A DNA stretch of 64,000 nucleotides, taken from contig NZ_JWJH01000019.1 of assembly GCF_000949865.1 (NCBI RefSeq), positions 62,001 through 126,000 of the forward strand, given 5' to 3'. The notes below the pieces were generated by a model that had not been told where the DNA came from, did no database searches, and worked only from the letters and a program-made list of their open reading frames with translations. The stretch comes from Rhizobium nepotum 39/7 (GTDB lineage Bacteria > Pseudomonadota > Alphaproteobacteria > Rhizobiales > Rhizobiaceae). A program made the position numbers and the translations under genes. This document shows, piece after piece, positions 48,709-57,677 of the stretch. Each line of letters starts with the position of its first letter. The first letter of the stretch is position 1.

Positions 48709-49593
48709 TCACCCCATCCGCTCGGAGGCATAGCTGCCCGGGCTTGGCGGGAAGACCACGGTGCGGTTGCCGTTGATGAAGGTGCGGTGGTGGATATGGG
48801 CATGGATGGCACGGGCCAGCACCTGGCTTTCCACGTCGCGGCCGAGAGAGACGTAGTCCTCGGCCGATTGCGCGTGGGTGACGCGCACGGTGTCCTGCTC
48901 GATGATCGGGCCTTCATCGAGATCGCCGGTGACGTAATGCGCGGTTGCGCCGATCAGCTTCACGCCGCGATCATAGGCCTGCTTGTAGGGGTTGGCGCCC
49001 TTGAAGGACGGCAGGAAGGAATGATGGATATTGATGATCTTTCCCGACATCTTGCGGCACATGTCGTCGGACAGCACCTGCATGTAACGCGCCAGCACCA
49101 CCAGTTCCGTGCCACTCGTCTCGATGAGATCCATCAGCTGCCCTTCGGCCTTCGGCTTGTTCTCCTTTGTCACCTTGATGTGGTGGAAGGGGATGTCGTG
49201 GTTGACCACCACTTTCTGATATTCGAAGTGGTTGGAGACGACGCCGACGATATCGATAGGCAGCGCTCCGATCTTCCAGCGGTAGAGCAGGTCGTTGAGG
49301 CAATGGCCGAAGCGCGACACCATCAGAAGCGTCTTCATGCGCTGGCCGTCGCTATAGATGCTTGTTTCCATGCCGAATTTTTCTGCCACCGGCTGGAAGC
49401 CCTCGGTGATGGCCTGCATCGTCGCGCCCTCTTCGGAGATGAAGGAGACGCGCATGAAGAACTTGCCGGTCTCGAGGTCGTCGAACTGGGAACTGTCGAC
49501 GATGTTGCAGCCTTTTTCCGCCAGATAACCGGAAATCGCGGCGACGATGCCGCGGGTCGATTTGCAGGCTACTGTCAGAACATAGGATGTCAT
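48709..49593 (-). CDS. purU: Formyltetrahydrofolate deformylase
   Basis: 294 residues: an N-terminal ACT domain (about 1-85) and a formyltransferase-type catalytic domain with NIHHSFLPSFKGANPY and the catalytic Asp in VTGDLDEGPIIEQD. It hydrolyses 10-formyl-THF to formate and THF, balancing one-carbon pools and supplying formate for purine synthesis. Starts behind GAGGG. Confidence 0.95.
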   Translation of the reverse strand: MTSYVLTVACKSTRGIVAAISGYLAEKGCNIVDSSQFDDLETGKFFMRVSFISEEGATMQAITEGFQPVAEKFGMETSIYSDGQRMKTLLMVSRFGHCLNDLLYRWKIGALPIDIVGVVSNHFEYQKVVVNHDIPFHHIKVTKENKPKAEGQLMDLIETSGTELVVLARYMQVLSDDMCRKMSGKIINIHHSFLPSFKGANPYKQAYDRGVKLIGATAHYVTGDLDEGPIIEQDTVRVTHAQSAEDYVSLGRDVESQVLARAIHAHIHHRTFINGNRTVVFPPSPGSYASERMG

Positions 49594-49798
49594 CGTTTTC
49601 CCTCAAAGACTTCGCAGCCGGATGAACCGGCGCAGTTGGCGCGTTCCATAGCGCAGCTCCGTGGCGGAGCAAAGCGCCAAGACGAACGCAGCCAAAGTCT
49701 TAAGGTGGGAAAAGGCCCCGCGCCGTGCCGGAAGCGACATGGAATGTTCCACGGCCAGCACGGCGGCGGCAGGTGTCACAGTGGGGTCGTTACCGGCC

Positions 49799-50575
49799 TC
49801 AGGCGCGGCGCAGGCGCATGGCCGGGCGGCCACGGCCGTCGATCAGTTCCAGCGTGCCGCGGCGCGGCTCCAGCCGGAAGGAACGGGCGCCTTCCAGCGC
49901 TTCGATGAACTGCCGTTCCCGGCGCATGATATCGGGCGCACAGGCCATCTGGGTGGAAATCATCCGGCCGAAATCGACGCGGTTACGGCTGATCTTCACC
50001 TCGCCGCCGATGCCGTTGCAGCCGGCATTGCCGGAAACGCGGCCCTCGCGGGAAATTTCCAGCGTGGCTTCACGGCGGCCGCGAACCCGTTCGCCGCGAA
50101 TTTCCTGCACTAGCCAGCGGCCGTCGAGACCGGCTTCCGGTTCCGGCCTGCCCGGACCCGCCGCCACGCGCTCCAGCACGAGGTCGGTATCGTCACGTCC
50201 GCCAGCCAAAACGGAATAACGGCGAGTGGTGGTGAAGAGCAGCCGGTCGCCGTCGCGGATTTCCGCGCTCAGCGCATAGGAGCGGCGGGCGCGGATATCG
50301 CGGTCGTCATAACGCAGAACGAAGGGCACAGGCACCTGCCCACGCGGGCGGATGGTGGTTTCGGCAATCGTCTGCGACGGCGCATCCGCCAGCGAAACAT
50401 CGATCAGGCGCACCGTCACGGTCGCGCCCGGCGGCATGGCGATGCGCTCGCGATAGGAGACGCTGCCGCGCAGGCTTGCCGGTGCGGCCGCAGCGCCACC
50501 CGCCACAAAAAGCGGCGCAAGCGCGACAAGCCCGGCGAAATTCCGGCGCGAAAGAAGAGGCTGGCGGTCGTTCAT
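49799..50575 (-). CDS. Secreted protein with YbaY-like and META (HslJ) domains
   Basis: 258 residues. A twin-arginine-like signal (LSRRNFAGLVALAPLFVAGG, ending near AAAA) is followed by a YbaY-type beta domain (about 35-140, GATVTVRLIDVSLADAPSQT) and a C-terminal META domain (about 150-255, GNAGCNGIGGEVKIS, STQMACAP). The two modules often occur together in envelope proteins linked to stress resistance. The ATG at 50575 follows CGGAG. Confidence 0.8.
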   Translation of the reverse strand: MNDRQPLLSRRNFAGLVALAPLFVAGGAAAAPASLRGSVSYRERIAMPPGATVTVRLIDVSLADAPSQTIAETTIRPRGQVPVPFVLRYDDRDIRARRSYALSAEIRDGDRLLFTTTRRYSVLAGGRDDTDLVLERVAAGPGRPEPEAGLDGRWLVQEIRGERVRGRREATLEISREGRVSGNAGCNGIGGEVKISRNRVDFGRMISTQMACAPDIMRRERQFIEALEGARSFRLEPRRGTLELIDGRGRPAMRLRRA

Positions 50576-50703
50576 GGTGCTTGCTCCGTGCTGATCCCGA
50601 TCGAATTTCGGCGGATGATAGAAACCGGCACTGAACGGGCGATGAACCGGATTTTTGGCGGCTGGTGCAGGCGGAGGCATCCGGGGGTAGGTAAGAGAGG
50701 GAA

Positions 50704-50738
50704 ACCGCCGCCGGAAGCAATCTCCCGGCAGCGGCGGT
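50704..50738 (-). terminator. Possible terminator after hutX-like gene
   Basis: ACCGCCGCCGG pairs with CCGG-CA-GCGGCGGT; a weak TTCCCTCTCTT tail follows on the minus strand. Confidence 0.45.
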
Positions 50739-50749
50739 CTCCCATTCAC

Positions 50750-51271
50750 TCAGCCGCGGAAACTGTCCCGCAGCGCTTCGAACTTCGCCAGCTGATCGCC
50801 ACGCAGTTCCTTGTTTTCGTCGCGGCGGACGAAAATCTTGAACATGGCGCTGCCGGCTGCATTCATGAACCAGACGGAACAGGAGCGGCGACCGTGGAAG
50901 CCGCGATCGACAAAGGTGATTGCGGTGCAATTGTCCTTCTTGATGTGACCGCCGATGGGGCTGTCGCCGTGAACGTTGAACCAGCCGTGGCTTTCGCTGC
51001 CTTCCGACAGGTCGCCCGGTACTTCCAGCACGATGTCCTGCGTTTGCACGATCATGAGGATTTCACCCCAGCCGCGGATCTCGTTCCAGATATCGCCGAA
51101 CCGGTCGGCGGAAGCAGAGATTGCGGCGCCTTCGGGCAGGATCGCCAGGATTTCGGCAGGCGTCACCTCGGCCTTGGCGGCAATGGCTTCGACGATACCG
51201 TCAGGCTTTTCGGCAAGGGCGGCCACGGCGCGGGCCTGCCGGTCATCGGTTTTTTGGGCTGCAATGCTCAT
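50750..51271 (-). CDS. hutX: HutX/HugX-like heme-utilisation protein
   Basis: 173 residues of the HutX/HugX/ChuX family, cytoplasmic heme-handling dimers. The conserved stretches FGDIWNEIRGWGEILMIVQT and GHIKKDNCTAITFVDR agree. It starts 10 bp after the IsdG-like gene and belongs to the divergent arm of the hmu locus. It probably passes heme between the importer and the degrading enzyme. Confidence 0.85.
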   Translation of the reverse strand: MSIAAQKTDDRQARAVAALAEKPDGIVEAIAAKAEVTPAEILAILPEGAAISASADRFGDIWNEIRGWGEILMIVQTQDIVLEVPGDLSEGSESHGWFNVHGDSPIGGHIKKDNCTAITFVDRGFHGRRSCSVWFMNAAGSAMFKIFVRRDENKELRGDQLAKFEALRDSFRG

Positions 51272-51281
51272 GGGGCAGACC

Positions 51282-51629
51282 TCAGGCGGCAATCGAGCGG
51301 CGTTCGCCGTTCTTGTCTTCGTGGATGATGACGTCGAAACCTTCGAAATGCGGGCCGGAGAGATATTCCACCTTGCCGCGGTTATCACCGGCTCTGGCAT
51401 GGGCGGCGCGGAACTGTTCGGACTTCGTCCAGCTCAGGAAATCTTCCTTGGTGGCCCAGACGGTGTGCGAGGCGTAAAGCGTGTGGTCATCCGCCTTCGG
51501 GCCTTTCAGCATGTGGAATTCGATATAGCCCGGCAATTCGCTCAAGTGCGATTTGCGCTCGCGCCAGATGGATTCGAAGGTTTCTTCATAACCCGGAACG
51601 ACGCGAAAACGGTTCATTGCGATAAACAT
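51282..51629 (-). CDS. IsdG/ABM-type heme-degrading monooxygenase (HmuQ/BhuQ-like)
   Basis: 115 residues of the antibiotic-biosynthesis-monooxygenase fold used by IsdG-type heme oxygenases; an Asn near the N-terminus (MNRFRV) and a later aromatic-rich segment HTLYASHTVWATKEDFLSW fit. In rhizobia and Brucella such proteins break heme to release iron. It is divergent from hmuTUV and precedes hutX. The ATG follows GGGAGA. Confidence 0.82.
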   Translation of the reverse strand: MFIAMNRFRVVPGYEETFESIWRERKSHLSELPGYIEFHMLKGPKADDHTLYASHTVWATKEDFLSWTKSEQFRAAHARAGDNRGKVEYLSGPHFEGFDVIIHEDKNGERRSIAA

Positions 51630-51755
51630 GGAAGTCTCCCTTTAAGTTTACAGTTGCAGTCAGGATATCCAGCCGAAGCATGGTTGGAAAGAGGCAGGCG
51701 ATAAAGCGAACAATTTTACTCCACTTATCGATTGCGCCTTTTATAAACATGTGCA

Positions 51756-51771
51756 AATAACTCAAGTTATT
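51756..51771. promoter_or_regulatory. Palindrome between divergent heme operons
   Basis: AATAACTCAAGTTATT is a perfect 7-2-7 inverted repeat in the 185-bp gap between the hutX/IsdG-like arm and hmuT. It is a candidate operator for an iron regulator; it is not an obvious Irr or RirA box. Confidence 0.45.
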
Positions 51772-51814
51772 CGGCGTGGCAAACCCGCGCCAGCTTGTGT
51801 TTCAGGATAGCGCC

Positions 51815-52708
51815 ATGTTGAATTTTCGCCTTCGCCCGTTCGTTTTCGCCGCCCTCGTGCCTGTCGCGATCGTCCTTGCCGCGCCCGGTGCGCGAGCCTC
51901 GGACATGGGCAATCCGGAAGCGAAACGCATCGTCGCGGTGGGCGGAACGGTGACGGAAATCCTTTATGCGCTGGGCGCGAAAGACCGCATCGTGGCGCGC
52001 GACAGCACCAGCAGCTATCCTGCGGATGCGCTTTCCAAGCCGGATATCGGCTATATGCGGGCGCTCTCGTCGGAAGGCATCCTGTCGCAGCAGCCCGATC
52101 TCATTCTGTCTGAGGACGGCTCCGGTCCGGCGGATGTCATCGCCATTCTGAAAGCAAGCGCTGTTCCTTTCGTCACCGTCGATACGCCGCCGAGCGGCGA
52201 CGCCATCCCGCAGAAAATCGAGGATGTCGGCGCGGCAGTCGGTCTTTCAGACAAGGCCAAGACATTGGCTGCGGAAACCAAAGCGGGGCTTGATGCGCTT
52301 GCCAGGGATGTCTCTGCCGTGCCGGAAAAGGACAGGAAGCGTGTGCTCTTCGTGCTGTCAAGCGCCGGCGGCCGCATCATGGCGGCGGGCAAGGACACCG
52401 AAGCTGCGGCGATCATCGAAATGGCCGGCGGCATCAATGCTGCGCAGGAGATCAGCGGTTACAAGCCGTTGAGCGACGAAGCGGTCATCGCGGCAGCACC
52501 CGATGTGGTGCTGACCATGGATCGCGGCGATCATGCGGGCAAGGCGAACGAGATTTTTGCGCTGCCCGCTTTCCAGTCCACACCGGCTGCCGCAAACAAG
52601 GCGCTGATCAGCATGGACGGACTTTATCTCATCGGTTTTGGCCCACGTACCCCGGCTGCCGGCCGCGATCTGGCGATCAAGCTTTACCCTGACGTGGTGA
52701 AGCCGTGA
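51815..52708 (+). CDS. hmuT: Heme ABC transporter binding protein HmuT
   Basis: 297 residues: signal peptide (about 1-28) and a FepB/BtuF-type two-lobed domain with a long linking helix (ALARDVSAVPEK). KRIVAVGGTVTEILYALGA and PDIGYMRALSSEGILSQQPDL match HmuT/HemT. It binds heme in the periplasm. The ATG at 51815 is behind AGGAT. Confidence 0.9.
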   Translation: MLNFRLRPFVFAALVPVAIVLAAPGARASDMGNPEAKRIVAVGGTVTEILYALGAKDRIVARDSTSSYPADALSKPDIGYMRALSSEGILSQQPDLILSEDGSGPADVIAILKASAVPFVTVDTPPSGDAIPQKIEDVGAAVGLSDKAKTLAAETKAGLDALARDVSAVPEKDRKRVLFVLSSAGGRIMAAGKDTEAAAIIEMAGGINAAQEISGYKPLSDEAVIAAAPDVVLTMDRGDHAGKANEIFALPAFQSTPAAANKALISMDGLYLIGFGPRTPAAGRDLAIKLYPDVVKP

Positions 52709-53793
52709 GCCTTGCCGCCTTGAGTTCCACTGAGGGCAACGCTCCGGGCGACAGATCACGCCAAGGGGCCGTCACTCTCTTGGTGCTCGTCGGCATCCTG
52801 CTTTTCGCCTGTGGTGTGTCGCTTGTCAGCGGACCCACGGGCGTCGGCATGTCCGAACTCTGGGCCTATCTCACCGGCGGCGCGGATCAACTTGGCGCGC
52901 GCGACAAAGTCATTCTCGAAGCGGTGCGCCTGCCGCGCACGGCGCTCGGCATATTGATCGGCGCGGGGCTTGGCGTCTCGGGCGCCATGATGCAGGGCCT
53001 TTTCCGCAATCCGCTGGCCGATCCCGGCATTGTCGGTGTCACCTCAGGTGCTGCACTTTTCGCCGTCGCCGCCATTTCTCTCGGAGAGGGCGCGCTGGCC
53101 ACGGTCGCCGTGTTTTTCGGTCCGCATTTTCTGCCGGTTATGGCGTTTTTCGGCGGGCTTTTGAACACCTGGCTGCTTTACGTCATCGCCACAAGGGATG
53201 GCGCGACCTCCACCACCACACTCATTCTCGCTGGCATCGCGGTTGCGGCGATCAGCGGCGCGCTGACCGGCCTGATGATCTTCATGGCCGACGACAGGGC
53301 GCTTCGCGATATCACCTTCTGGTCTCTCGGCTCCCTCGGTGGGGCGACGCCCGCCAAGGTGCTTGCCACCTTGCCTTTCATCGTGGTCGTGCTCGCCATC
53401 ATACCCTTCGTCGCAAGGGGGCTGGATGCGCTGATCCTTGGCGATGCCGCCGCTTTCCACATGGGCATTCCCGTGCAGCGGCTGAAACGGGTCGTCATTC
53501 TGGCCGTTGCCGCCGCCTGCGGGGCAAGCGTGGCGGCTGCCGGTTCCATCGGTTTTGTCGGCATCGTCGTGCCGCATCTGCTGCGGCTCGCCATCGGGCC
53601 GTCGCACCGGTTCCTGCTGCCGGCCTCAGCGCTCGGCGGTGCAGCGCTTCTGCTGTTTGCCGACAGTTTCGCCCGCACGGTCGCTTCCCCGGCGGAATTG
53701 CCCATCGGCGTTGTCACGGCGCTGATCGGCGCGCCGGTCTTTCTGTTCCTGCTGCTCGGTCGTGGCGGCTTTTCCCTGCGGAATATGCCATGA
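52705..53793 (+). CDS. hmuU: Heme ABC transporter permease HmuU
   Basis: 362 residues, FecCD-type permease with about ten helices; RLPRTALGILIGAGLGVSGA and the GSIGFVGIVVPHLLRL loop are diagnostic. The GTG start overlaps the hmuT stop by 4 nt (GTGA). Confidence 0.93.
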   Translation: MSLAALSSTEGNAPGDRSRQGAVTLLVLVGILLFACGVSLVSGPTGVGMSELWAYLTGGADQLGARDKVILEAVRLPRTALGILIGAGLGVSGAMMQGLFRNPLADPGIVGVTSGAALFAVAAISLGEGALATVAVFFGPHFLPVMAFFGGLLNTWLLYVIATRDGATSTTTLILAGIAVAAISGALTGLMIFMADDRALRDITFWSLGSLGGATPAKVLATLPFIVVVLAIIPFVARGLDALILGDAAAFHMGIPVQRLKRVVILAVAAACGASVAAAGSIGFVGIVVPHLLRLAIGPSHRFLLPASALGGAALLLFADSFARTVASPAELPIGVVTALIGAPVFLFLLLGRGGFSLRNMP

Positions 53794-54575
53794 TCCGGGC
53801 TGAAAACCTCACCCTCATCCGCTCCGGCCGCCGCCTGCTCGATGCGGTCAGCGTCGATCTGAAGCCCGGCAAGGTCAATGTGATCATCGGCCCGAACGGT
53901 GCCGGAAAATCCACGCTGATGAAGGTGCTTTCGGGGGAGATGCGCGCCGAGGAGGGCGGTTCGGTGACCTATAATGATGTCGCCCTGCCGCTTTTCACGC
54001 CGGTTCAGCTTGCCCGCATCAGGGCCGTGCTGCCGCAGAATACCCAGCTTGCCTTTCCTTTCACCGCGCTTGAAATCGTGCGCATGGGCGCAGTTGCGCA
54101 AGGATCGCGCGCGCCGGAAGAGCAGGCCCGCCGGGCGCTTGCGAGGGCCGGGCTTCGCGGGTTCGAGCAGCGTTCCTACAACATGCTGTCGGGTGGCGAG
54201 CAGCAACGGGTGCAGTTTGCCCGTGCGCTGGCGCAGGTGCCGCATCCGGTGGAAAACGGCGAGGTGCGGGCGCTGTTTCTTGACGAGCCGACGGCCAGTC
54301 TCGATATCGGCCACCAGATCGCGGTGCTGGAAACGGCGCGCGATTTTGCGGCAGGCGGCGGTCTGGTGCTTGCCATCCTGCACGATCTCAATCTTGCGGC
54401 AGAATTTGCCGATCAACTTATCGTCATGCATGGCGGCCGGGTAACGGCGAGCGGGCCATCGCTTGAGACGATCAGCGATGAGACGATCGCAAGGGTTTAT
54501 GGCATTGGCGGCGTCGTCGGACGGCTGCCGGCGCGGCACATTCCTTATGTGCTGCCGCAGTCGAGGCATCGCTGA
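53790..54575 (+). CDS. hmuV: Heme ABC transporter ATP-binding protein HmuV
   Basis: 261 residues: Walker A GPNGAGKST, signature LSGGEQQRVQFARAL, Walker B ALFLDEPTASLD and the switch His of ILHDLNLAAEFAD. The start overlaps hmuU by 4 nt (ATGA). No outer-membrane heme receptor gene is present in the window. Confidence 0.94.
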   Translation: MIRAENLTLIRSGRRLLDAVSVDLKPGKVNVIIGPNGAGKSTLMKVLSGEMRAEEGGSVTYNDVALPLFTPVQLARIRAVLPQNTQLAFPFTALEIVRMGAVAQGSRAPEEQARRALARAGLRGFEQRSYNMLSGGEQQRVQFARALAQVPHPVENGEVRALFLDEPTASLDIGHQIAVLETARDFAAGGGLVLAILHDLNLAAEFADQLIVMHGGRVTASGPSLETISDETIARVYGIGGVVGRLPARHIPYVLPQSRHR

Positions 54576-54587
54576 GACCGGCCGGTT

Positions 54588-54944
54588 TCAGCTTTCCGGC
54601 CGGGTGACGATGAACAGCGCCGAACCGAGCATGACGGCGGCGACGATTGCCGCGCGCAGAGCCGGCGGTTCGCTCAGAAACCAGAAGGCGGCGTAACTCA
54701 CACACATGGCCGAGAGCGCAGCGATCTTCGCCTTGCGGGCGATTGCGCCGCGTTCGCGCCACTGCCGAAGCGAAGGGCCGAATCTGGGGTGCGCCAGAAG
54801 CCATGCCTCCAGTTTCGGGGAGGAGCGGGAAAAGCACCAGAGCGCCAGGAGCAGAAACGGCGTGGTGGGCAAAACGGGAAGAAACGCGCCGACGATGCCG
54901 GTCGCGACCATAAGCCAGCCAAGACAGAGGTATAGAAGGCGCAT
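54588..54944 (-). CDS. YbaN/DUF454-family inner-membrane protein
   Basis: 118 residues, three to four membrane helices. The family core RLLYLCLGWLMVATGIVGAFLPVLPTTPFLLLALWCF is complete. In some bacteria it neighbours heme genes, as here. The start at 54944 matches the start of homologues; in-frame ATGs at 54962 and 54977 are possible and none has a strong ribosome-binding site. Function unknown. Confidence 0.8.
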   Translation of the reverse strand: MRLLYLCLGWLMVATGIVGAFLPVLPTTPFLLLALWCFSRSSPKLEAWLLAHPRFGPSLRQWRERGAIARKAKIAALSAMCVSYAAFWFLSEPPALRAAIVAAVMLGSALFIVTRPES

Positions 54945-55204
54945 GGGATATGCCGGTATCATGAGTTCTCTACTCATGATAGAGCGGCGGGGCGAAAACT
55001 GTCCGCTGGTTTCACCGGAAATCCCGGATTTACGGGCAACCCGCCGCTCCTTGCGCCATCACATTTGCCGTGATCGGGTGGTTTCCCCCGGTCCTAAATC
55101 CGTCTTTAGGGTTGAAAGCGCGGCACTCTGTCTTTATCCCCTTGGTCCGCAATGTCCGGAGCAAAACCGGGTTACGACGAGACAAGAAGCAGAAGGAAAA
55201 CACC

Positions 55205-55600
55205 ATGGCCAAGCTGATCCACTCGATGGTCCGGGTGCTGGAAGAAAAGCGTTCGGTGGAATTTTACACGCAGGTTCTAGGACTGGAGATTGCTGAACGC
55301 GTCGAGTTCGAAAACTTCACGCTGATCTATCTCAGCAATGCCGAAGGCGATTTCGAGCTGGAACTGACCGTCAACCGGGGTCGCGAAGTGCCCTATGCAC
55401 TGGGCGACGGCTACGGCCATCTCGCCGTCAGCGTTGCCGATGTGGATGCGGAGCATCAGCGCCTCATCGAGCTTGGCCTGTCTCCGGGAAAGATCATCGA
55501 ATCTGAACACAAGGGTCAGCCTTTCGCGAAATATTTCTTTATCTGCGATCCTGATGGCTACAAGATCGAAGTGCTGCAGCGCGGCAACCGGTTCAAGTAA
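55205..55600 (+). CDS. gloA: Glyoxalase I-like VOC metalloenzyme
   Basis: 131 residues with the four metal ligands of E. coli-type glyoxalase I: His6 (LIHSMVRV), Glu ([10 protein letters not shown]), His (GYGHLAVSV) and Glu (GYKIEVLQ). It converts the methylglyoxal-glutathione adduct to lactoylglutathione. The ATG follows AGAAGGA. Confidence 0.85.
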   Translation: MAKLIHSMVRVLEEKRSVEFYTQVLGLEIAERVEFENFTLIYLSNAEGDFELELTVNRGREVPYALGDGYGHLAVSVADVDAEHQRLIELGLSPGKIIESEHKGQPFAKYFFICDPDGYKIEVLQRGNRFK

Positions 55601-55614
55601 CAAAGAGGCACATC

Positions 55615-56307
55615 ATGGCAGAGGCAGGCGTCAAACTCGAAGATAGCTGGAAACGCGTTCTTTCCACCGAATTCGCCAGCCCCTACATGCAGAAGCTGAA
55701 AGATTTCCTGCTTGCCGAAAAAACCGCCGGCAAGCACATCTTTCCCAAGGGCGCCGAATATTTCCGGGCGCTGGATCTGACCCCGCTCGACAAGGTCAAG
55801 GTCGTCATTCTGGGGCAGGATCCTTATCATGGGCTTGGCCAGGCACATGGGCTGTGCTTTTCGGTGCAGCCCGGCGTGCGTATCCCGCCTTCGCTCGTCA
55901 ATATCTACAAGGAATTGCAGGCCGATCTCGGCATCCGCCCCGTCAATCACGGCTTTCTGGAAAGCTGGGCGAAGCAGGGCGTGCTGCTGCTCAACAGCGT
56001 GCTGACGGTGGAACAGTCGCGCGCCGCCTCGCATCAGGGGCAGGGCTGGGAAAAATTCACCGATGCCGTCATTCGCGTCGTCAATGACGAATGCGACCAT
56101 GTGGTGTTCCTGCTCTGGGGTTCCTACGCCCAGAAGAAGGCGGCCTTCGTGGATCAGAAAAAACATCTGGTGCTGCGCTCGCCGCACCCTTCGCCGCTTT
56201 CCGCCCATAACGGCTTTTTCGGCAATGGTCATTTTTCCAAGGCAAATGCCTTTCTCGCCTCGCATGGCCGCGAGCCGATCGACTGGCAATTGCCTGAAAC
56301 CGCTTAA
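55615..56307 (+). CDS. ung: Uracil-DNA glycosylase (family 1)
   Basis: 230 residues. GQDPYHG at 67-73 holds the catalytic Asp69 and [13 protein letters not shown] the His-containing minor-groove loop; these are the signature motifs of family 1. It removes uracil from DNA in base-excision repair. It is 14 bp after the glyoxalase gene. Confidence 0.96.
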   Translation: MAEAGVKLEDSWKRVLSTEFASPYMQKLKDFLLAEKTAGKHIFPKGAEYFRALDLTPLDKVKVVILGQDPYHGLGQAHGLCFSVQPGVRIPPSLVNIYKELQADLGIRPVNHGFLESWAKQGVLLLNSVLTVEQSRAASHQGQGWEKFTDAVIRVVNDECDHVVFLLWGSYAQKKAAFVDQKKHLVLRSPHPSPLSAHNGFFGNGHFSKANAFLASHGREPIDWQLPETA

Positions 56308-56322
56308 GCAGCCTTGCCAGCC

Positions 56323-56363
56323 CACTCCGTCATTCCGGCCTTGAGCCGGAATGACGGGGAGTG
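56323..56363. repeat. Short intergenic palindrome
   Basis: CACTCCGTCATTCCGGC and GCCGGAATGACGGGGAGTG form a nearly perfect hairpin around CTTGA. It lies 16 bp after the ung stop. Confidence 0.65.
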
Positions 56364-56435
56364 CAGCAAACACCTTTACAGCGCAGTCGTGTCCGGTTTA
56401 AGAATACTCGACTACAAAGTGAAGGATTTATACCC

Positions 56436-57506
56436 GTGTCTCTCCTGTCTGCTGAAACCTCCGTCTCGCTGCCCGATCCGTTGTTGATTGTCGACGCATT
56501 CGAAGATCATTTTTCCGAGCACATGGAGATGGAGCGCGAGGGGCCAACGGTGCGTTTCAAGACGGAATACGGCCATGGCAGCTTCAGCGCCGAAGGCGGC
56601 CGGTTTGCCGCCCGGGTAAGCTGTACGACCGAACACATTTTGATGTCGGTCAAGGCCATGGTGGCCGAGCATATCGTCGAGTTTTCCGGTGAGACGGGGC
56701 TGGATTTCCGCTGGAGCGGCCACGGGGCTCACCAGCGCGAATTGCCCAATCTCTTCGTCGGCAGGGTTGCCCGCGCCTATAATCTGACGCCGCATATGCG
56801 CCGCCTCGTGGTTTCCGTCGAAAGTGGTATCGAAAGACTGCTCACCAGCGGCATGCATGTTCGCCTGTTGCTGGTGCCGGATCAGGCCCGCGCGCCGGTC
56901 TGGCCTTACCTTGCGCCCACCGGCGCCATCGTCTGGCCGGCGGACGAGGATCTCCTGACGCGGCGCGTTTATACCATCCGTTCCGGCGATGTGGGTCGCG
57001 GTGAGGTAGATATCGATTTCGTCATGCATGAGGGCGATCGCATGCCGGGCGCAAATTTCGGAGCCACGGCAAAACCGGGTGACGTCCTCGGCATCATCGG
57101 CGCCAGCGGCGTCTGCCCGGAAGCGGAGCGTTATGTCTTTGCCGGCGACGAGACGGCGCTGCCGGTGATGTTGCGCATGGCGGCGGAAATGCCTGTTGGC
57201 AAGAAGCTCAGCGTCTATGCCGAAATCGACGACGAGGCGGAACGGCAGGAAATCGCCTGCGCCGCCGATGTCGAATGGACATGGCTTTATCGTCGCGGCA
57301 AGCCCGCCGGCACCGCTGGCCTCATCGAACAGGCGCTGCGCGGCCACGCCTGGAGCGACAACCACGAGGGCCTGCATGTTTTCGTCGCCTGCGAGAAGAC
57401 CGAAGCGAGGGCGGCGAAATCCTTCCTCACCGACGAAATCGCTTTCCCGAAAGCGTCGCTGCGTGCGGTCGGTTACTGGACGATGGGTCTCGCCGACGAT
57501 CATTGA
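56436..57506 (+). CDS. Siderophore-interacting protein (DUF2218 + SIP FAD-binding)
   Basis: 356 residues: an N-terminal DUF2218 domain (about 15-95) and a C-terminal FAD-binding ferric-siderophore reductase domain (about 105-350), with RRVYTIRSGD as the FAD-binding RxYT motif and FAGDETALPVMLRM. It should reduce Fe(III)-siderophore to free iron. The GTG at 56436 is behind GAAGGA; an in-frame start 25 codons upstream is less likely. Confidence 0.88.
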   Translation: MSLLSAETSVSLPDPLLIVDAFEDHFSEHMEMEREGPTVRFKTEYGHGSFSAEGGRFAARVSCTTEHILMSVKAMVAEHIVEFSGETGLDFRWSGHGAHQRELPNLFVGRVARAYNLTPHMRRLVVSVESGIERLLTSGMHVRLLLVPDQARAPVWPYLAPTGAIVWPADEDLLTRRVYTIRSGDVGRGEVDIDFVMHEGDRMPGANFGATAKPGDVLGIIGASGVCPEAERYVFAGDETALPVMLRMAAEMPVGKKLSVYAEIDDEAERQEIACAADVEWTWLYRRGKPAGTAGLIEQALRGHAWSDNHEGLHVFVACEKTEARAAKSFLTDEIAFPKASLRAVGYWTMGLADDH

Positions 57507-57677
57507 GGTCCAGACTGTTTTTGGGCAGGCAAGTGAACAGTAAATTTTATCGTTCACCATTTGGGAACAATCCGTTCCGCTTGTCTGGTCTATGCCTTTT
57601 CCGCCTCTTACCCCATCTTCACGCCATGAACACGGCTGGCCCGATCAATGGGCCGCCAAGGCGAAAAGGGGTTTATC

